NCBI RefSeq assembly: GCF_003075045.1
Contig: NZ_QCZD01000002.1
Coordinates: 62,001 to 126,000 of the forward strand
DNA: 64,000 nt
Source: Maribacter litoralis
Lineage (GTDB): Bacteria > Bacteroidota > Bacteroidia > Flavobacteriales > Flavobacteriaceae
Direction: 5' to 3'
The notes under the pieces were generated by a model. That model was not told where the DNA came from and did no database searches. It was given only the letters and a program-made list of their open reading frames with translations. Both the position numbers and the translations under genes were made by a program. This document shows, one piece after another, positions 25,265-33,085 of the stretch. The stretch's first letter is position 1. Every line of letters starts with the position of its first letter.

Positions 25265-26152
25265 ATGAGTAATCAAATAGAATTGCGGCATCTTACCTAT
25301 TTCCTGGCGGTAGCGCAAGAATTGCACTTTAGAAAGGCTGCTGAAAAGTTGTTTATTTCTCAACCGGGTCTAAGTAGGCAAATAAAGCAAATGGAAGAGA
25401 TTCTAGAAACGCAATTGTTTGAGCGAAACAAGAAAAAAGTGGGCTTAACACCTGCGGGGCACTACTTAAAAAAAGAGGTTGAATTTATATTCAACCATAT
25501 GGAAAAAGTAGAGCGACAATTAAAATTGGTTGGAGATGGCGATAGTGGCGAATTACGTATTGGATTTTTAGGTTCTGCCATGCAACAGGTAATTCCAAAA
25601 ATGCTATTGCAGATAAAAGAGAAGTATCCCAAGGTAAAAACATCTTTAGAAGAGCTTTCTAATTTTGCCCAGGTAGATGCCGTTTTAAAAAATCAGTTAG
25701 ATATGGGTTTTGTGCGAGTTTCTAGAGTACCAAGTACTTTGGAAATGAAAACCGTTTTCACCGATACCTTTTCTTTGGTTTTACCAGAAAGGTACCCTAT
25801 GCTAACCAGGGAATTTGACGGTATGGAACGATTTGCCAAAGAAGACTTTATTCTTTTTAGTCAGGCGTATAGTCCGTTGTATTATGATACCATTCTCAGT
25901 ATTTGTAAAGATGCGGGTTTTGCTCCGAAAATTTCACACAAATCGGTTCATGCCCACACGATTTTTAAATTGGTAGAGAATCATATGGGCATAGCTATTG
26001 TTCCTACTTCATTGCAAAACGGATTTCAGATGCGGGTAAAGTTTGTTGAACTGAAGGATATTCCTCAACGAGCAGAATTATCGGTGATATGGAAAAAGGA
26101 ACATACGAATCCGGTTCTTAAGAATTGTATGGAGTTGCTTTTAGAAGGATAG
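25265..26152 (+). CDS. LysR-family transcriptional regulator, probable hut regulator
   Basis: 295 residues. The N-terminal winged helix (LRHLTYFLAVAQELHFRKAA, residues 8-27, then LFISQPGLSRQIKQMEE) and a periplasmic-binding-like effector domain (about 90-290) are typical of LysR regulators. It is divergent from hutH across only 84 bases, the standard arrangement of a LysR gene and its target operon, so control of hut by urocanate or histidine is a fair inference. Most described hut repressors (HutC, HutP) are of other families. Confidence 0.9.
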   Translation: MSNQIELRHLTYFLAVAQELHFRKAAEKLFISQPGLSRQIKQMEEILETQLFERNKKKVGLTPAGHYLKKEVEFIFNHMEKVERQLKLVGDGDSGELRIGFLGSAMQQVIPKMLLQIKEKYPKVKTSLEELSNFAQVDAVLKNQLDMGFVRVSRVPSTLEMKTVFTDTFSLVLPERYPMLTREFDGMERFAKEDFILFSQAYSPLYYDTILSICKDAGFAPKISHKSVHAHTIFKLVENHMGIAIVPTSLQNGFQMRVKFVELKDIPQRAELSVIWKKEHTNPVLKNCMELLLEG

Positions 26153-26226
26153 AGTGATACTATCGAGTAAATTTTAATACTTATCTAACAGTGAGTGGTG
26201 ATTTGAAAAGTTAATTTTACTTTTTT

Positions 26227-26341
26227 GAGAAAAGAGAAAAGAGAAAAGAGAAAAGAGAAAAGAGAAAAGAGAAAAGAGAAAAGAGAAAAGAGAAAAGAGA
26301 AAAGAGAAAAGAGAAAATAGAAAATAGAAAATAGAAAATAG
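26227..26341. repeat. Heptanucleotide tandem repeat (GAGAAAA)13 (TAGAAAA)3
   Basis: Thirteen exact copies of GAGAAAA (26227-26317) followed by three of TAGAAAA (26318-26338) and a partial copy. It ends 47 bases before the nitroreductase ATG. A 7-bp unit changes spacing by a non-integral number of helical turns, so copy-number change could alter expression of that gene. The strand is purely purine (plus) except for the T in the last three units. Confidence 0.95.
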
Positions 26342-26387
26342 AGCGTGCTGCGCTTAACGTAATGCGCACAGCGAATAAACGAAAAAT

Positions 26388-26945
26388 ATGATATTTGATA
26401 TAATAAAGAAGAGACGATCGGTATTTCCGGTACAGTATAACGGTACACCAATTGCAAAAGAAGATATTGAAAAAGTATTAGAGGCCGCAAACTGGGCACC
26501 AAACCATAAATGTACAGAGCCATGGCGATTTAAAGTAATTCAAGGTGAGTCACAGGCCAGACTTGGTGCGTTTTTGGCAAAGAAGTATGAGGAGCTTGAT
26601 CCTAAGCCAAAAGCAATGAAGATTAAAAAGTTGCAGGAAAACCCTAAAATGGCCGGAGCCATTGTAGCAATTTGTATGCAAAGAGACCCAAAAGAGTCGT
26701 TGCCGGAGTGGGAAGAGGTAGCAGCTGTTTCAATGGCCGTACAGAATATGTGGTTACAATGTACGGAAATGGGAATAGGTTCGTACTGGTCTTCACCAGG
26801 ACTCATAAAACACATGGGTGAATTTTTGAATTTAGCAGAAGGGGAAAAGTGTTTAGGCTTTTTCTATATGGGTAATTTTGATGGAGAATTAGGTGAAGGT
26901 AAACGTGCGCCCATAGAGACCAAAACCGAATGGATTACCGAATAA
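26388..26945 (+). CDS. Nitroreductase-family protein (YdjA-like)
   Basis: 185 residues, the compact length of YdjA-type nitroreductases. IIKKRRSVFPVQYNG near residues 5-19 and ANWAPNHKCTEPWRFKVI near 33-50 are the FMN-binding start, and MGIGSYWSSPG sits in the C-terminal cofactor region. The family reduces nitro compounds, quinones or flavins with NAD(P)H as a homodimer; the natural substrate is unknown. The tandem heptanucleotide repeat directly upstream may influence its expression. It converges with the DUF456 gene, seven bases apart. Confidence 0.9.
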   Translation: MIFDIIKKRRSVFPVQYNGTPIAKEDIEKVLEAANWAPNHKCTEPWRFKVIQGESQARLGAFLAKKYEELDPKPKAMKIKKLQENPKMAGAIVAICMQRDPKESLPEWEEVAAVSMAVQNMWLQCTEMGIGSYWSSPGLIKHMGEFLNLAEGEKCLGFFYMGNFDGELGEGKRAPIETKTEWITE

Positions 26946-26952
26946 CCGTATG

Positions 26953-27468
26953 CTAATTAAAAAAGGGAAACAGGGCATTACTGTGCTCCCAAGCTTTTGA
27001 AATGAAGAGTCCCAAATAAACAATGGCGACCATAAATTTCAAAAATGTACCTGTTAAGAACCCTAAGAATGAACCAAAAGCCGCTTTCGTAGCGGTTTTT
27101 TTGTCCGCCTTATTTAATAACTCTCCCACTAAAGCACCTACAAAAGGCCATATGATAATTCCGAAAGGACCTAATATTGGAAATATCAAGGCAACCAATA
27201 ACCCTACCGTGGTACCGATAACACCGGCTTTTGTACCGCCAAATTTTTTGGTGCCCATTGCGGGGATCACATAATCCAACCCAAATACAAGTAGTGCTAT
27301 GGCAAGGGTTATGCCCAAAAATGTCCAATTCATTGCTATTGCGCTGGTAGAATACAGTAAAAGTAAACCTACCCAACTAATCGGTGGCCCTGGTAAAACA
27401 GGTAAAAAGCTTCCTAAAATGCCTACGAGCATTAAAAGGAATCCAAGAACTAATAAAAATATATCCAT
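26953..27468 (-). CDS. DUF456 membrane protein
   Basis: 171 residues with about five hydrophobic segments: MDIFLLVLGFLLMLVGILGS, PGPPISWVGLLLLYSTSAIA, a Gly-rich GGTKAGVIGTTVGLLVALIF loop and a last segment near 145-165. Gly-rich loops and FPILGPFGIIIWPFVGALVG are the DUF456 signature. It is an inner-membrane protein of unknown function, transcribed alone and divergent from the BlaI gene. Confidence 0.85.
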   Translation of the reverse strand: MDIFLLVLGFLLMLVGILGSFLPVLPGPPISWVGLLLLYSTSAIAMNWTFLGITLAIALLVFGLDYVIPAMGTKKFGGTKAGVIGTTVGLLVALIFPILGPFGIIIWPFVGALVGELLNKADKKTATKAAFGSFLGFLTGTFLKFMVAIVYLGLFISKAWEHSNALFPFFN

Positions 27469-27546
27469 TGTAAATAGTAAGTGTTACCTATAAGACTAAT
27501 ATAGGTTTCATTTGTTACATGATTACCTATCAAAAGTAATTTTTCA

Positions 27547-27608
27547 ACTATAAAATTAGTTTAAACTAAATATTTAGTTATATTTGAGCGTAGAACTAAA
27601 AGATTAGT
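27547..27608. promoter_or_regulatory. Three dyads forming the operator of the first blaI gene, with promoter
   Basis: Three 14-bp dyads fit ACTA-N5-TTAGT: 27547-27560, 27565-27578 (part of the perfect 16-bp palindrome AACTAAATATTTAGTT at 27564-27579) and 27595-27608. A -7 element TATATTTG is at 27579-27586, with TTA at 27556-27558 as a one-mismatch -33 after a 20-base spacer. The dyads cover the -33, the edge of the -7 and the leader up to three bases before the ATG. This is the layout of an autoregulated BlaI/MecI-type operon. Confidence 0.8.
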
Positions 27609-27611
27609 TGA

Positions 27612-27974
27612 ATGAAACAGTTGACAAAAGCAGAGGAAGAAGTAATGATTGTGTTATGGGAATTACAGAAATGTAACGTAGCATCGATCATTGAAAAGTT
27701 ACCTGGACCAAAACCGGCATATAATACCGTTTCTACAATTGTTAGAATTTTAGAAAGCAAGGGTTTTGTTGATCATGAACAAGTAGGTAAAGGATATTTG
27801 TATTTCCCTTTGGTGAAGAAATCAGATTATAGTAATCAGTCCATCAACAAATTGGTAGACGGCTATTTTCAAGGTTCTTTTAAAAGTATGGTGTCATTTT
27901 TTATGAAGAAGAATGATATGAGCCTGTCGGAATTGGAATCTGTTTTAAATGAAATTAAAAAGGAAAAACCATGA
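27612..27974 (+). CDS. BlaI/MecI-family repressor, system 1
   Basis: 120 residues: winged-helix DNA-binding domain (MKQLTKAEEEVMIVLWELQK at residues 1-20, KPAYNTVSTIVRILESKG near 37-54) and a C-terminal dimerisation part (SVLNEIKKEK end). Family members repress their own operon until an M56-type sensor peptidase signals cleavage. The stop overlaps the start of the M56 gene by four bases (ATGA). Three dyads lie immediately upstream, the last ending three bases before the ATG, which supports autoregulation. The role in antibiotic resistance is unlikely to be general here. Confidence 0.92.
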   Translation: MKQLTKAEEEVMIVLWELQKCNVASIIEKLPGPKPAYNTVSTIVRILESKGFVDHEQVGKGYLYFPLVKKSDYSNQSINKLVDGYFQGSFKSMVSFFMKKNDMSLSELESVLNEIKKEKP

Positions 27975-30415
27975 TACAGTATATTTTGGAGTGCATTGCC
28001 TTTCAACTTCTTTTCTTGATTATTTATGACTTTTTTCTAAAGAAAGAGACCTTTTTTCAATGGAACAGATTGTATCTGCTAGGAACGTTTGTATTGTCTT
28101 TGATTTTACCTTGGGTAAAAATAGAAGCTTTTAAACAACAAGTACCACAAACTTTTGCCCAATACCCAGAATATTTATGGGAATTACAAAATGAAGCGGT
28201 TGTGGTTCAAGTTCAGGAATCTGCGGACTGGAATCTTACTTGGCAAGAAGGTGTTTTTTATGGCGGAATGCTTGTAGCATTAGTGTTATTCGGATTAAAA
28301 ATTAGACAATTATACCTCTTGAGAAAGAGCGGGGAAAAGATTTCTTACCCTTTGTTTACCCAGATTGTTATAGAAAATAGCAGCATTGCTTTTTCATTCT
28401 TTAAATCCATTTTTATTGGAGATAAGGTGTTGAAAATGAAGCATGATACCATAATTGCTCATGAATTGGTACATATTAAACAAAGGCATACGTACGACTT
28501 GTTGTTCTTTGAGTTGATGCGAATTGTAGGCTGGTTTAATCCGCTGGTGTACGTTTATCAGAATCGCATTTCAGAATTACATGAGTTTATTGCCGATGCT
28601 CAAGTATCAAAAGAGCACAAATCAGATCATTATGAGCAGTTGTTAGCTCAGGTTTTTCAAACCGAACATATATCCTTCATCAATCAATTTTTTACAAAAT
28701 CATTAATCAAAAAACGAATAGTCATGTTACAAAAATCAAAATCGAAAAAAATCTGGCAGTTGAAGTATTTGCTCCTTGTGCCAATGGTGATGGGAATGCT
28801 TCTATATACTAGTTGTAAAATGAATAAGACCACAACCGATAGTCAAGTAATCAATGAAAATGATGAGCTTTTAATTTCAGAAGTAAAGGATGAAATTAAA
28901 GTGAATAATTTGGATATGAATTACTTATATACTTCTGGTTTAGCGGAAAAATTTGAGGATATTGACCAAGAAATTACTAAACATGAATTTTTTCTATATA
29001 AAGTCTTGCAAAATGAAGTGATGGAGAAGGTATTTAAAGGTTATATTAAAGAAAACCCGGGTAAAGACATTAAGTTAGCAACGTTACAGCCACCTTCTAC
29101 TGATGGCTATAATAGTTTTGTAGGTCAAAGAAAAGCGTATAAATTAATAGATAATGACTTAAAATCATCGGTTCAAGCATTCGGAAAGGATATTGCTTTT
29201 TATGATAACAGTTTAGGGGCTTATCCATCAAATTTTTTAGAATATAAAGTAAGTAATACATCGAAGCTTAGTTCAAATGAATTGCAAAAAATCAATGAAT
29301 TGTTAGTTAGTTTAGAAAATGAACCTGATTATTTATCGAATATCATACTTTCTGATGATACAAATATATTTTTGATAAAGACCGATATTAAAGATTTAAA
29401 GGGTAGTATTGAGTCTCGAACAGTTAAAATTGTAAGCGAAGAGGAATTTGAAGAAATGGACAATGTCAATGTTGCTTTTGCAATAGTGGAGGAAGCCCCA
29501 ATTTTCCCCGGCTGTGAAAATGCAGCTGATAAAAGAGCTTGCTTCAATGAGAAAATTCAAAAACATATTAGCAAACATTTTAATTATCCGCAAGCAGCAC
29601 AAGATGCTAATATAGAGGGACGAGTAAGTACTATGTTCACTATTTCCTCTGAAGGAGTTATTGAAAATATCAAAATGCGTGGTCCGGACAAGCTATTGGA
29701 AGATGAGGTGGAACGCATAATAAAAAGGTTGCCAAAGATGACTCCTGGCAGGCAATCTGGTAAAGCCGTTAATGTTCCTTTTTCTATTCCAGTACAATTT
29801 AAGTTAAAGGATAGTGATGATTCTGAAGAGGAAGTTAAAAAAAACATCTATGATAATGATGTACCTTTTTCTGTTATAGATGAGGTTCCAATTTTCCCTG
29901 GGTGTGAAGATGCTACTGATAAACGAGCTTGCTTTAATGAGAAAATGCAACTACATATTAGTAAACATTTTAATTACCCAAAAGAAGCACAAGATGCTAA
30001 TATAGAGGGACGAGTAAGTACGATGTTCACTATTTCCTCTGAAGGAATTATTGAAAATATCAAAATGCGTGGTCCGGACAAGCTATTGGAAGATGAGGTG
30101 GAACGCATAATAAAAAGGTTGCCGCAAATGACTCCTGGGAAGCAAACAAGAAAAGCAGTTAATGTTCCTTTTTCTATTCCTGTTAATTTTAAATTACAAG
30201 AGAGTAGTACGGCCAATATGGTTTCTGAAATTTCTAAAGAAAGTGAGGTGGAGCCATTGTACTATATTAATGATAGAAAAATCACTAAACTAGAAATGGA
30301 AGCTATTGATCCAAATACTATAGAAAGTATTTTTATTTTAAAAGATGAAAAAGCCATAGAAAAATATGGTGAAGAAGGTAAAAATGGAGTTGTTGAAATT
30401 AAAATTAAAAAGTAA
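27971..30415 (+). CDS. BlaR1-like M56 metallopeptidase with two TonB C-terminal domains
   Basis: 814 residues. Membrane segments occupy residues 1-48 and 94-112, HELVH at 164-168 is the zinc site, with HEFIAD near 204-209 as a likely third ligand region, and a further membrane span lies near 262-282. The rest is periplasmic: a Ser/Lys-rich segment, then two TonB_C-like domains in tandem (about 508-610 and 640-740) with CENAADKRACF and CEDATDKRACF at equivalent positions, and a short plug-like tail. The two repeats are almost identical at DNA level, indicating a recent duplication. It probably senses an envelope signal and controls the BlaI partner. Confidence 0.88.
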   Translation: MIQYILECIAFQLLFLIIYDFFLKKETFFQWNRLYLLGTFVLSLILPWVKIEAFKQQVPQTFAQYPEYLWELQNEAVVVQVQESADWNLTWQEGVFYGGMLVALVLFGLKIRQLYLLRKSGEKISYPLFTQIVIENSSIAFSFFKSIFIGDKVLKMKHDTIIAHELVHIKQRHTYDLLFFELMRIVGWFNPLVYVYQNRISELHEFIADAQVSKEHKSDHYEQLLAQVFQTEHISFINQFFTKSLIKKRIVMLQKSKSKKIWQLKYLLLVPMVMGMLLYTSCKMNKTTTDSQVINENDELLISEVKDEIKVNNLDMNYLYTSGLAEKFEDIDQEITKHEFFLYKVLQNEVMEKVFKGYIKENPGKDIKLATLQPPSTDGYNSFVGQRKAYKLIDNDLKSSVQAFGKDIAFYDNSLGAYPSNFLEYKVSNTSKLSSNELQKINELLVSLENEPDYLSNIILSDDTNIFLIKTDIKDLKGSIESRTVKIVSEEEFEEMDNVNVAFAIVEEAPIFPGCENAADKRACFNEKIQKHISKHFNYPQAAQDANIEGRVSTMFTISSEGVIENIKMRGPDKLLEDEVERIIKRLPKMTPGRQSGKAVNVPFSIPVQFKLKDSDDSEEEVKKNIYDNDVPFSVIDEVPIFPGCEDATDKRACFNEKMQLHISKHFNYPKEAQDANIEGRVSTMFTISSEGIIENIKMRGPDKLLEDEVERIIKRLPQMTPGKQTRKAVNVPFSIPVNFKLQESSTANMVSEISKESEVEPLYYINDRKITKLEMEAIDPNTIESIFILKDEKAIEKYGEEGKNGVVEIKIKK
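29494..29818 (+). repeat. Intragenic repeat, copy 1 (TonB_C domain)
   Basis: First copy of a duplicated TonB_C coding segment in the M56 gene; the second copy starts 390 bases (130 codons) downstream. Bases 29658-29733 are identical to 30048-30123. Confidence 0.9.
29884..30208 (+). repeat. Intragenic repeat, copy 2 (TonB_C domain)
   Basis: Second copy, 390 bases after the first. The 76-base identical stretch at 30048-30123 points to recent duplication or gene conversion. Confidence 0.9.
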
Positions 30416-30418
30416 TAA

Positions 30419-31558
30419 GTGAAGCATCTTTTTATATTTACACTGCTATTATTACAGATTAAAGTCGAGGCTCAAACCTCGGCTTTAGCTATTGCTGATA
30501 GCTTATATACTTTAGGGAATTATTCAAAGGCGATTAATGAATATTCCAAAGTTGGCGGACTTTCTGCTGCGCTTCAGATAGCAAGAAGTTACAATGCCGT
30601 TGGCAATTATGAGAAAGCTATTACACAGTATCAATATGTGGTCGAGGTAGATGTCAAAAATCAACTCGCACAATTTGAACTTGGAAAATTATTGCTGAAA
30701 GTAAATAGGTTTGACGAGGCAAAACCTGTGTTTAAAAATTTGTCTAATCTCAATACGACTAACCCTGAGTTTCAGTTTTATTTGGGGGAAGTCAATCGTC
30801 ATTTAGATGCTACAGACGCAAGTTTAAAACAATATAAAAAAGCAATTAATTTAGATAGTACGCATCTAAGAAGTCTGTTTCAACTCGCAAAACATTACAC
30901 TATTAAGCAAGAGCGAGACAATGCCTTAAAGTATATTTTACAAGGATTGCGTTATTATGAGAATGATGTCTCGCTAATTAATTTACATGCGTTGGTTCTC
31001 TTTAACGATTATCAATATGAAAAGGCTATTCCATTGTTTGAAAAGCTTTTAGAATTAGGGGAGGACAAAGATTATGTGTACGATAAATTAGCTTTTTCGT
31101 ATAACAGAAATTGGGAATTTAGTAAAGCAAAAAAAGCTTATCATATTTTGATAAAACGGGATGATACCAATTCACAGACGTATTTTGACCTTGCGAGTGT
31201 TTATCAGAAGGAGAACAAATTAGATAGCGTTAAAATTTACATTAACAAAGCAATGGAAGTTCAAAAACCGATTTTTGCGAATGGTTATAGTCAATTGGCA
31301 TATATTGCTCGTGAGCAAAAAGATTTTAAAACAGCATTTAAATTCTTCAAAATGGCTCATCAAGAAGATACATCTGATGCGCGTACATATTATAATATAG
31401 CTACAACATACGATCAGTTTGGTACTGATTTGCAGAAGAAATTAGTCTATTATCAGAATTTCTTAAATGATTACCCGAATGAGCATCCGTATTATTACGA
31501 AACCGCTAAAAAACGTATTTCTGAATTAAAGGAAGAAATCCATTTTACCAAAGATTAA
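30419..31558 (+). CDS. Secreted tetratricopeptide-repeat protein
   Basis: 379 residues from a GTG start three bases after the M56 stop. The signal peptide KHLFIFTLLLLQIKVEAQ ends near residue 19, followed by about nine TPR-like helix pairs (for example ALQIARSYNAVGNYEKAITQ; LFQLAKHYTIKQERDNALKY). TPR arrays mediate protein contacts, here in the periplasm. Position in the BlaI/M56 operon suggests a partner in the envelope response. I cannot name a specific function. Confidence 0.82.
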   Translation: MKHLFIFTLLLLQIKVEAQTSALAIADSLYTLGNYSKAINEYSKVGGLSAALQIARSYNAVGNYEKAITQYQYVVEVDVKNQLAQFELGKLLLKVNRFDEAKPVFKNLSNLNTTNPEFQFYLGEVNRHLDATDASLKQYKKAINLDSTHLRSLFQLAKHYTIKQERDNALKYILQGLRYYENDVSLINLHALVLFNDYQYEKAIPLFEKLLELGEDKDYVYDKLAFSYNRNWEFSKAKKAYHILIKRDDTNSQTYFDLASVYQKENKLDSVKIYINKAMEVQKPIFANGYSQLAYIAREQKDFKTAFKFFKMAHQEDTSDARTYYNIATTYDQFGTDLQKKLVYYQNFLNDYPNEHPYYYETAKKRISELKEEIHFTKD

Positions 31559-31599
31559 CTCCTCAAAAAAATCGTAATTTCACCCGTAGAACAGGTGTA

Positions 31600-32076
31600 A
31601 TGAAACGAGTTATCTATTTTCTTGTGTTAATTTTTATAAGTTCTTGTTCGTTCTTTGAGTCTAAACAAAAAAGAACGCAGAAGCTTATAGATGAGGAGTT
31701 GCGCGATATGGATTGGAACAGTGTAGACTCTTATCCTTTTTTCTATACTTGTGAAGAAGCGATTACCAAAGAACAACAGAAAATTTGCTTTGAAGAAACC
31801 TTAATCTCTCATTTTCAAGAAACCTTAAATGATTTTGAATTCATTTTAACCGATAAAGAAAGTGAAACTGTAGATGTTATCTTTGTCATTGACACTTTAG
31901 GAAGAATAAAGGTATCTAACATAGAAAAGAATATCTTGGTGCTTGATCAAATGCCAGAATTTGATGGTGTGGTTACCCAAAGCTTAAAGAATCTTCCTAA
32001 ACTTGCACCCGCTATAAAAAGAGGAATTCCGGTGAATTCCAAATACCGAATTCCTATTCAATTAAAAACAAACTAA
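31600..32076 (+). CDS. Lipoprotein related to the TonB_C domains of the upstream M56 protein
   Basis: 158 residues with a lipoprotein signal (IFISSCSFF, lipobox Cys near residue 16). Its YPFFYTCEEAITKEQQKICF and NLPKLAPAIKRGIPVNSKYR segments line up with VPIFPGCEDATDKRACFNEK and RLPQMTPGKQTRKAVNVPFS in the M56 protein, so the mature part is a divergent TonB_C-like domain. It lies 41 bases after the TPR gene and is probably in the same operon. A soluble decoy or partner of the receptor-like M56 domain is speculation. Confidence 0.7.
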   Translation: MKRVIYFLVLIFISSCSFFESKQKRTQKLIDEELRDMDWNSVDSYPFFYTCEEAITKEQQKICFEETLISHFQETLNDFEFILTDKESETVDVIFVIDTLGRIKVSNIEKNILVLDQMPEFDGVVTQSLKNLPKLAPAIKRGIPVNSKYRIPIQLKTN

Positions 32077-32081
32077 AAATT

Positions 32082-32642
32082 TTGGCGCACGAAAAGATAA
32101 TATTGGGTATTGACCCGGGTACCACCATTATGGGTTTCGGACTCATTAAGGTAGTGGGTAAAAAGATGGAGTTCGTTCAAATGAACGAATTGCTTTTGCA
32201 AAAGTATAACGACCCATACACCAAATTAAAGCTGATTTTTGAACGTACTATTGAGCTTATTGATACTTATCACCCAGATGAAATTGCTATTGAAGCCCCT
32301 TTCTTTGGTAAAAATGTACAGTCCATGCTCAAATTAGGCAGGGCACAAGGGGTTGCCATGGCAGCCGGACTCTCACGTCAAATACCAATTACCGAATACC
32401 TGCCTAAAAAAATAAAAATGGCAATTACCGGTAATGGTAATGCCAGTAAAGAACAAGTGGCTAGAATGCTACAAAGCGTATTAGGACTTAAAACACTCCC
32501 AAAAAACTTAGATAGTACAGACGGACTAGCAGCTGCCGTTTGTCATTTTTATAATCAAGGTAGAATTGATGTGGTCGGTAAAAGCTATTCTGGCTGGGAT
32601 GCTTTTGTGAAACAGAATGAGAAAAGGGTTAAGAAATCTTAA
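32082..32642 (+). CDS. ruvC: Holliday-junction resolvase RuvC
   Basis: 186 residues from a TTG start (there is no suitable ATG upstream before the lipoprotein stop). ILGIDPGT (residues 7-14) and VQSMLKLGRAQGVAMAAG with IAIEAPFFGKNV before it supply the acidic active site, and DSTDGLAAAVCHFYNQG near the C-terminus completes it. It cuts Holliday junctions in concert with RuvAB. It lies five bases after the lipoprotein gene, so it may be transcribed from the BlaI operon. Confidence 0.95.
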   Translation: MAHEKIILGIDPGTTIMGFGLIKVVGKKMEFVQMNELLLQKYNDPYTKLKLIFERTIELIDTYHPDEIAIEAPFFGKNVQSMLKLGRAQGVAMAAGLSRQIPITEYLPKKIKMAITGNGNASKEQVARMLQSVLGLKTLPKNLDSTDGLAAAVCHFYNQGRIDVVGKSYSGWDAFVKQNEKRVKKS

Positions 32643-32657
32643 CAATGACCAATAAAC

Positions 32658-33080
32658 AATTAACAGTTAACAATAATTAATTGGCAATGAATAATGAAAA
32701 TCCTCTTTTGAGTAAATCTTATGATTTTGCTTTGCAGATTGTTAAACTTTTTCAAGAACTAACTAAGAATAAAAGGGAATATGTTCTATCTAAACAACTT
32801 TTAAGAGCAGGAACTTCTATAGGTGCGAATATAGCAGAAGCTAATGGCGCGATATCAAAAGCAGATTTTTCTGCTAAGATTTCAATAGCTTATAAAGAAA
32901 GCTTAGAGACTAAATATTGGTTAAACCTTTTAAAGGATTCAGAATATATTAAATTGTCAATTGCGAATGGTTTAATAGAAAAGGCTGATGAACTTTCTAA
33001 AATTATGTTCGCTATACTTAAATCGACAAGAATTAAAAAACAAGTATAATTAATTATTGGTAAGTGTTTATTGTTAATTG
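32658..33080. repeat. Inverted repeats flanking the four-helix-bundle gene
   Basis: Left: CAATTAACA (32658-32666) and CAATAATTAATT (32671-32682). Right: AATTAATTATTG (33048-33059) and TGTTAATTG (33072-33080), exact reverse complements in the mirrored order. They enclose the small gene between ruvC and hemW and suggest it arrived as a discrete cassette. Confidence 0.55.
32687..33049 (+). CDS. Four-helix-bundle protein (23S rRNA intervening-sequence protein family)
   Basis: About 120 residues, helical throughout, with the family core LLRAGTSIGANIAEANGA near residues 42-59. ATG at 32687 is preferred over the TTG six bases earlier. Family members occur as stand-alone genes and inside 23S rRNA intervening sequences; molecular function is unclear. 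The gene is bounded by inverted repeats and interrupts the ruvC-hemW pair, so it looks like a mobile or recently inserted unit. Confidence 0.88.
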   Translation: MNNENPLLSKSYDFALQIVKLFQELTKNKREYVLSKQLLRAGTSIGANIAEANGAISKADFSAKISIAYKESLETKYWLNLLKDSEYIKLSIANGLIEKADELSKIMFAILKSTRIKKQV

Positions 33081-33085
33081 AAACT

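Noticed and set aside
26227-26341. CRISPR-like array
   Set aside because: The 7-base units have no spacers between them and no cas genes are nearby.
26185-26523. A minus-strand ORF rich in Phe-Ser-Leu repeats
   Set aside because: It is the translation of the heptanucleotide tandem repeat and overlaps the nitroreductase gene in another strand.
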